Shown here one piece after another: positions 8,237 through 9,723 of a stretch of DNA of 9,723 nt. How positions within the stretch are numbered: the first letter of the stretch is position 1; every line of letters begins with the position of its first letter. The stretch is from CAZGYE01 sp964530165 (lineage in GTDB: Bacteria > Planctomycetota > Planctomycetia > Planctomycetales > Planctomycetaceae): positions 1 to 9,723 of the forward strand of contig CAZGYE010000226.1 of the NCBI GenBank assembly GCA_964530165.1, written 5' to 3'. A program made the translations under genes and the position numbers. Below the pieces are notes generated by a model, which searched no databases, was not told where the DNA came from, and was given only the letters and a program-made list of their open reading frames with translations.

Positions 8237-8350
8237 GATTCTCCCGTCCGGACTCTTGATCACAAACCCGGCCTGTTCTCACCACCAGAGCGTCAGCAAG
8301 CCTTCCGGTACGCGGTGGGTCCGGAGTTCTTGAGCAGAAAGCGTTTCCAT
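8225..8350 (-). pseudogene. N-terminal fragment of a UlaG-like metallo-beta-lactamase-fold hydrolase, with in-frame stop
   Basis: ATG 8350 begins METLSAQELRTHR, followed by LLTLWW, a TGA stop (8281-8279), then EQAGFVIKSPDGRIVVID in the same frame. The pattern LWWLGQAGFxIKSPxGxxVxIDPYL is the usual beginning of L-ascorbate-6-phosphate lactonase (UlaG)-like MBL-fold proteins. Here the expected LG is replaced by stop-Glu, and after VVID the expected PYLSD is replaced by transposase sequence. The metal-binding HxHxDH region is absent, so no hydrolase can be made. The start is preceded by AGGA (8360-8357) at 6 nt, and lies 9 nt after the cupin stop, so it was evidently the third gene of the SDR-cupin operon. 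Assignment rests on a short segment; a genuine 23-residue peptide is the alternative. Confidence 0.6.
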
Positions 8351-8359
8351 CCTGTGTCC

Positions 8360-8782
8360 TCACGGATTCGGCGGGGACGTCGCGATCAGGACGACCAGCG
8401 TTTCAGTTCCCGTGTTCTCAATGCCGTGCTCGCACCAGGGAGGCAGGTAGACGAAATCGCCTTTCTCGACGTCGCGTTGCGACTTGGCGAAAGTCATCCG
8501 GCCACGTCCCGCGAGGACAACGTACGTCTCTTCCGTTTCGTGCATGCCGGGTTCGAGGACGACGTGGGGTGGGACATAGAACATCACCAGTCCCATGTTT
8601 CTTGCCGGAGCTTTGGGATTGACGGGATGAACCACTCGCACCCCCACGCCGTGACATCCGGGATACACAACCGGGACCCCGTCCTGAACCGTCACGATCA
8701 TCGGGTCCACCGGCTCGTCCGGTTTGGGGATCGTCGGCGGCCGGTCGCCTTGATAGCCCGTGAACTCGGTCATTTTTGCCAT
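8360..8782 (-). CDS. Small single-domain cupin protein
   Basis: 140 residues from ATG 8782. One cupin barrel is seen. Motif 1 is PGMHETEETYVVLAGRG (about 78-94) with H81 and E85 as likely metal ligands; the earlier His of the usual HxH is Gly (G79). Motif 2 is KGDFVYLPPWCEHGIENTG (about 107-125) with H119 and N123. The overall size and layout fit stand-alone cupins that bind a small carboxylate or sugar and a divalent metal, acting as isomerase, dioxygenase or ligand-binding accessory. The substrate cannot be told from sequence. It lies 19 bp after the SDR stop and 9 bp before the broken MBL gene, so all three were one operon. A longer frame reaches 8839, but it overlaps the SDR end and lacks a good ribosome-binding site. 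Confidence 0.8.
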   Translation of the reverse strand: MAKMTEFTGYQGDRPPTIPKPDEPVDPMIVTVQDGVPVVYPGCHGVGVRVVHPVNPKAPARNMGLVMFYVPPHVVLEPGMHETEETYVVLAGRGRMTFAKSQRDVEKGDFVYLPPWCEHGIENTGTETLVVLIATSPPNP

Positions 8783-8786
8783 GGTT

Positions 8787-8794
8787 CCCCCTTT
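8787..8794 (-). promoter_or_regulatory. Ribosome-binding site of the cupin gene (AAAGGGGG)
   Basis: Reading the minus strand, AAAGGGGG is followed by AACC and then ATG 8782. It lies in the 19-bp gap after the SDR stop and decides for 8782 over the upstream in-frame ATG at 8839 and the internal ATG at 8773. Confidence 0.6.
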
Positions 8795-8801
8795 CGGGTC
8801 G

Positions 8802-9584
8802 TCAAAACTCCCGAGCGTAACCTGCTGTCCAACCGCCATCCACCGTCAGGATTGCGCCATTGACGTAGCTGGCTTCCGGAGCCGCAAGGAAAAGCGCCGC
8901 ATGAGCCACTTCCTCAGGCGTTCCCGGCCGCCCCAGCGGAATGTGTTCCAGCAGGCGGTTCACCGAATCCTTGAACGTGCCATCCTCCCCGTAGAACAGC
9001 TTCTTGGTTCCTTCGGTCAGGATCGAGCCCGGCGCAATGGCGTTGACCAGGATTCCCTCGCCGCCCAGCTCGATCGCCATCGATTTCGTCAAATTGATCA
9101 CCGCCGCTTTGGCAGCGACGAAGGCCGACTGCAAGCGAAGTGGAACCAGTCCCACCACCGAGGCAATGTTAATGATCCGCCCCGATCCCTGCGAACGCAT
9201 CACGGGAACAACGGCCTTACTGACAATGTACAACCCAGTCAGGTCGACGCCCACGATCCGGTCCCATTCGTCCCGAGGGAACCGATCGATGGGCTCGCGG
9301 TGAGCCAGCGTGTTGACCCCAGCGTTGTTGATCAGGATGTCGATCCGCCCGTACTCGCCCACGACTTCATTCGTGACAGCCCGCACCTGGGCTTCGCTGG
9401 TCACATCCATTTCCATCGCTTTGGCCCCAGGCGAGACGGACGCTGACCTTTCGGCCTCGGCGCGGTCAATATCCGTGTAGATGACACGCGCGCCGTTCGC
9501 GCCCATCCGGTCGGCGATGGCCTGACCAATCCCGCGTGCAGCGCCCGTCACTAGCGCCACCTTGCCCGATAAGTCTACCCGCAT
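8802..9584 (-). CDS. SDR-family NAD(P)-dependent oxidoreductase with Phe in place of the catalytic Tyr
   Basis: 260 residues, the normal length of a classical short-chain dehydrogenase/reductase. The Rossmann motif TGAARGIG is at 13-20, an acidic end of strand beta-2 (TDID, D38) suggests NAD(H) preference, and NNAG is at 86-89. The catalytic Ser is at 142 (NIASVVG). The YxxxK motif reads FVAAK: Phe155 (codon TTC, 9122-9120) with Lys159 kept. The tetrad Asn position is Asp114 (VDLTG). The C-terminal half has the usual PG turn (IAPGSI, 183-188) and the end signature NGAILTVDGGWTAGY. By family it would oxidise a secondary alcohol or reduce a ketone in the cytoplasm, but loss of the Tyr hydroxyl should cripple normal proton transfer. 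ATG 9584 is chosen because it follows GGGGAG and directly opens the standard fold; the frame back to 9671 adds 29 residues unlike the family. First gene of the leftward operon with the cupin and the broken MBL hydrolase. Confidence 0.9.
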   Translation of the reverse strand: MRVDLSGKVALVTGAARGIGQAIADRMGANGARVIYTDIDRAEAERSASVSPGAKAMEMDVTSEAQVRAVTNEVVGEYGRIDILINNAGVNTLAHREPIDRFPRDEWDRIVGVDLTGLYIVSKAVVPVMRSQGSGRIINIASVVGLVPLRLQSAFVAAKAAVINLTKSMAIELGGEGILVNAIAPGSILTEGTKKLFYGEDGTFKDSVNRLLEHIPLGRPGTPEEVAHAALFLAAPEASYVNGAILTVDGGWTAGYAREF

Positions 9585-9593
9585 GAGTTCCCG

Positions 9594-9599
9594 CTCCCC
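9594..9599 (-). promoter_or_regulatory. Ribosome-binding site of the SDR gene (GGGGAG)
   Basis: On the minus strand GGGGAG is followed by nine bases and then ATG 9584. This supports the short start, which matches the usual N-terminus of the family. Confidence 0.45.
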
Positions 9600-9657
9600 A
9601 CGTCGACGTTCGTTGCACCCTCCCGGCGCCTGTCGCGACTCCGCAGTAGCCTTTGGC

Positions 9658-9697
9658 ACCGTTAACCGCAATACCGTTTAACGAAGCATCACTCCAA
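9658..9697 (-). promoter_or_regulatory. Possible promoter/operator of the SDR-cupin operon with a short direct repeat
   Basis: On the + strand ACCGTTAAC (9658-9666) is repeated as ACCGTTTAACG (9673-9683), 15 bp apart start to start. GTTAAC itself is palindromic. On the minus strand a weak -35-like TTGGAG (9697-9692) and -10-like TATTGC (9673-9668) are 18 bp apart, so the repeats would lie on and beside the -10. The promoter match is poor and the window ends at 9723, so a regulator gene beyond the edge cannot be seen. Confidence 0.25.
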
Positions 9698-9723
9698 TGC
9701 ACTCATTCGCTTTCGTGAAGCTG

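Noticed and set aside
8186..9446. Two + strand frames (225 and 228 codons) opposite the cupin and SDR genes
   Set aside because: The minus strand carries unmistakable SDR and cupin motifs there. The + strand translations are Arg/His/Asp-rich with no recognisable fold.
8802..9671. SDR start at 9671 giving 29 extra residues
   Set aside because: The added residues are polar and unlike SDR N-termini, while ATG 9584 has a GGGGAG site and begins at the normal position of the family.
1..9723. CRISPR array, tRNA or rRNA gene, phage genes
   Set aside because: I saw no regularly spaced identical repeats, no cloverleaf-like sequence ending in CCA, no rRNA-like stretches and no phage structural motifs.

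Overview
The window looks like a chromosomal segment from a planctomycete or a similar large-genome, fairly GC-rich bacterium. This is inferred from the domain style only: a giant exported protein combining FecR-like, LamG-like (DUF1349-type) and PDZ modules, a BD-FAE/acetyl-xylan-esterase remnant, and an IS481-type integrase of the kind common in planctomycetes. No rRNA, tRNA or marker gene confirms the taxon.

Left part (1-605): the remains of an alpha/beta-hydrolase (esterase) gene, broken at both ends. Its frame happens to stay open into the next gene, so a naive caller would report one 1743-residue fusion. The real next gene most likely starts at ATG 606, which has an AGGAG ribosome-binding site and a signal peptide.

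Centre (606-7925, + strand): two large genes 45 bp apart, probably one transcription unit. The first encodes a 1562-residue exported protein: signal peptide, a FecR-like beta domain apparently split by a helical/coiled-coil insert of about 400 residues, two LamG/concanavalin-like regions, two PDZ domains and a PsbP/DUF1795-like tail. The second encodes an 861-residue multi-pass membrane protein whose C-terminal half has seven ~52-residue repeats, as expected of a seven-bladed beta-propeller. Together they look like an envelope-associated complex of unknown function.

Right part (7998-9584, - strand): a compact operon reading leftwards, encoding an SDR oxidoreductase, then a small cupin, then the first ~42 codons of what I read as a UlaG-like metallo-beta-lactamase-fold hydrolase. 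This last gene carries an in-frame TGA and is abruptly joined to an internal piece of an IS481-type transposase. The SDR has Phe in place of the catalytic Tyr of YxxxK. The upstream region at the right edge carries a short direct repeat that could be an operator.

The window therefore mixes an intact, poorly characterised two-gene envelope module with decayed genes on both sides. I do not see a defence system, CRISPR array or phage. The points most worth following are the split FecR/PDZ protein with its membrane propeller partner, the Tyr-to-Phe SDR, and the lactonase/IS chimera.
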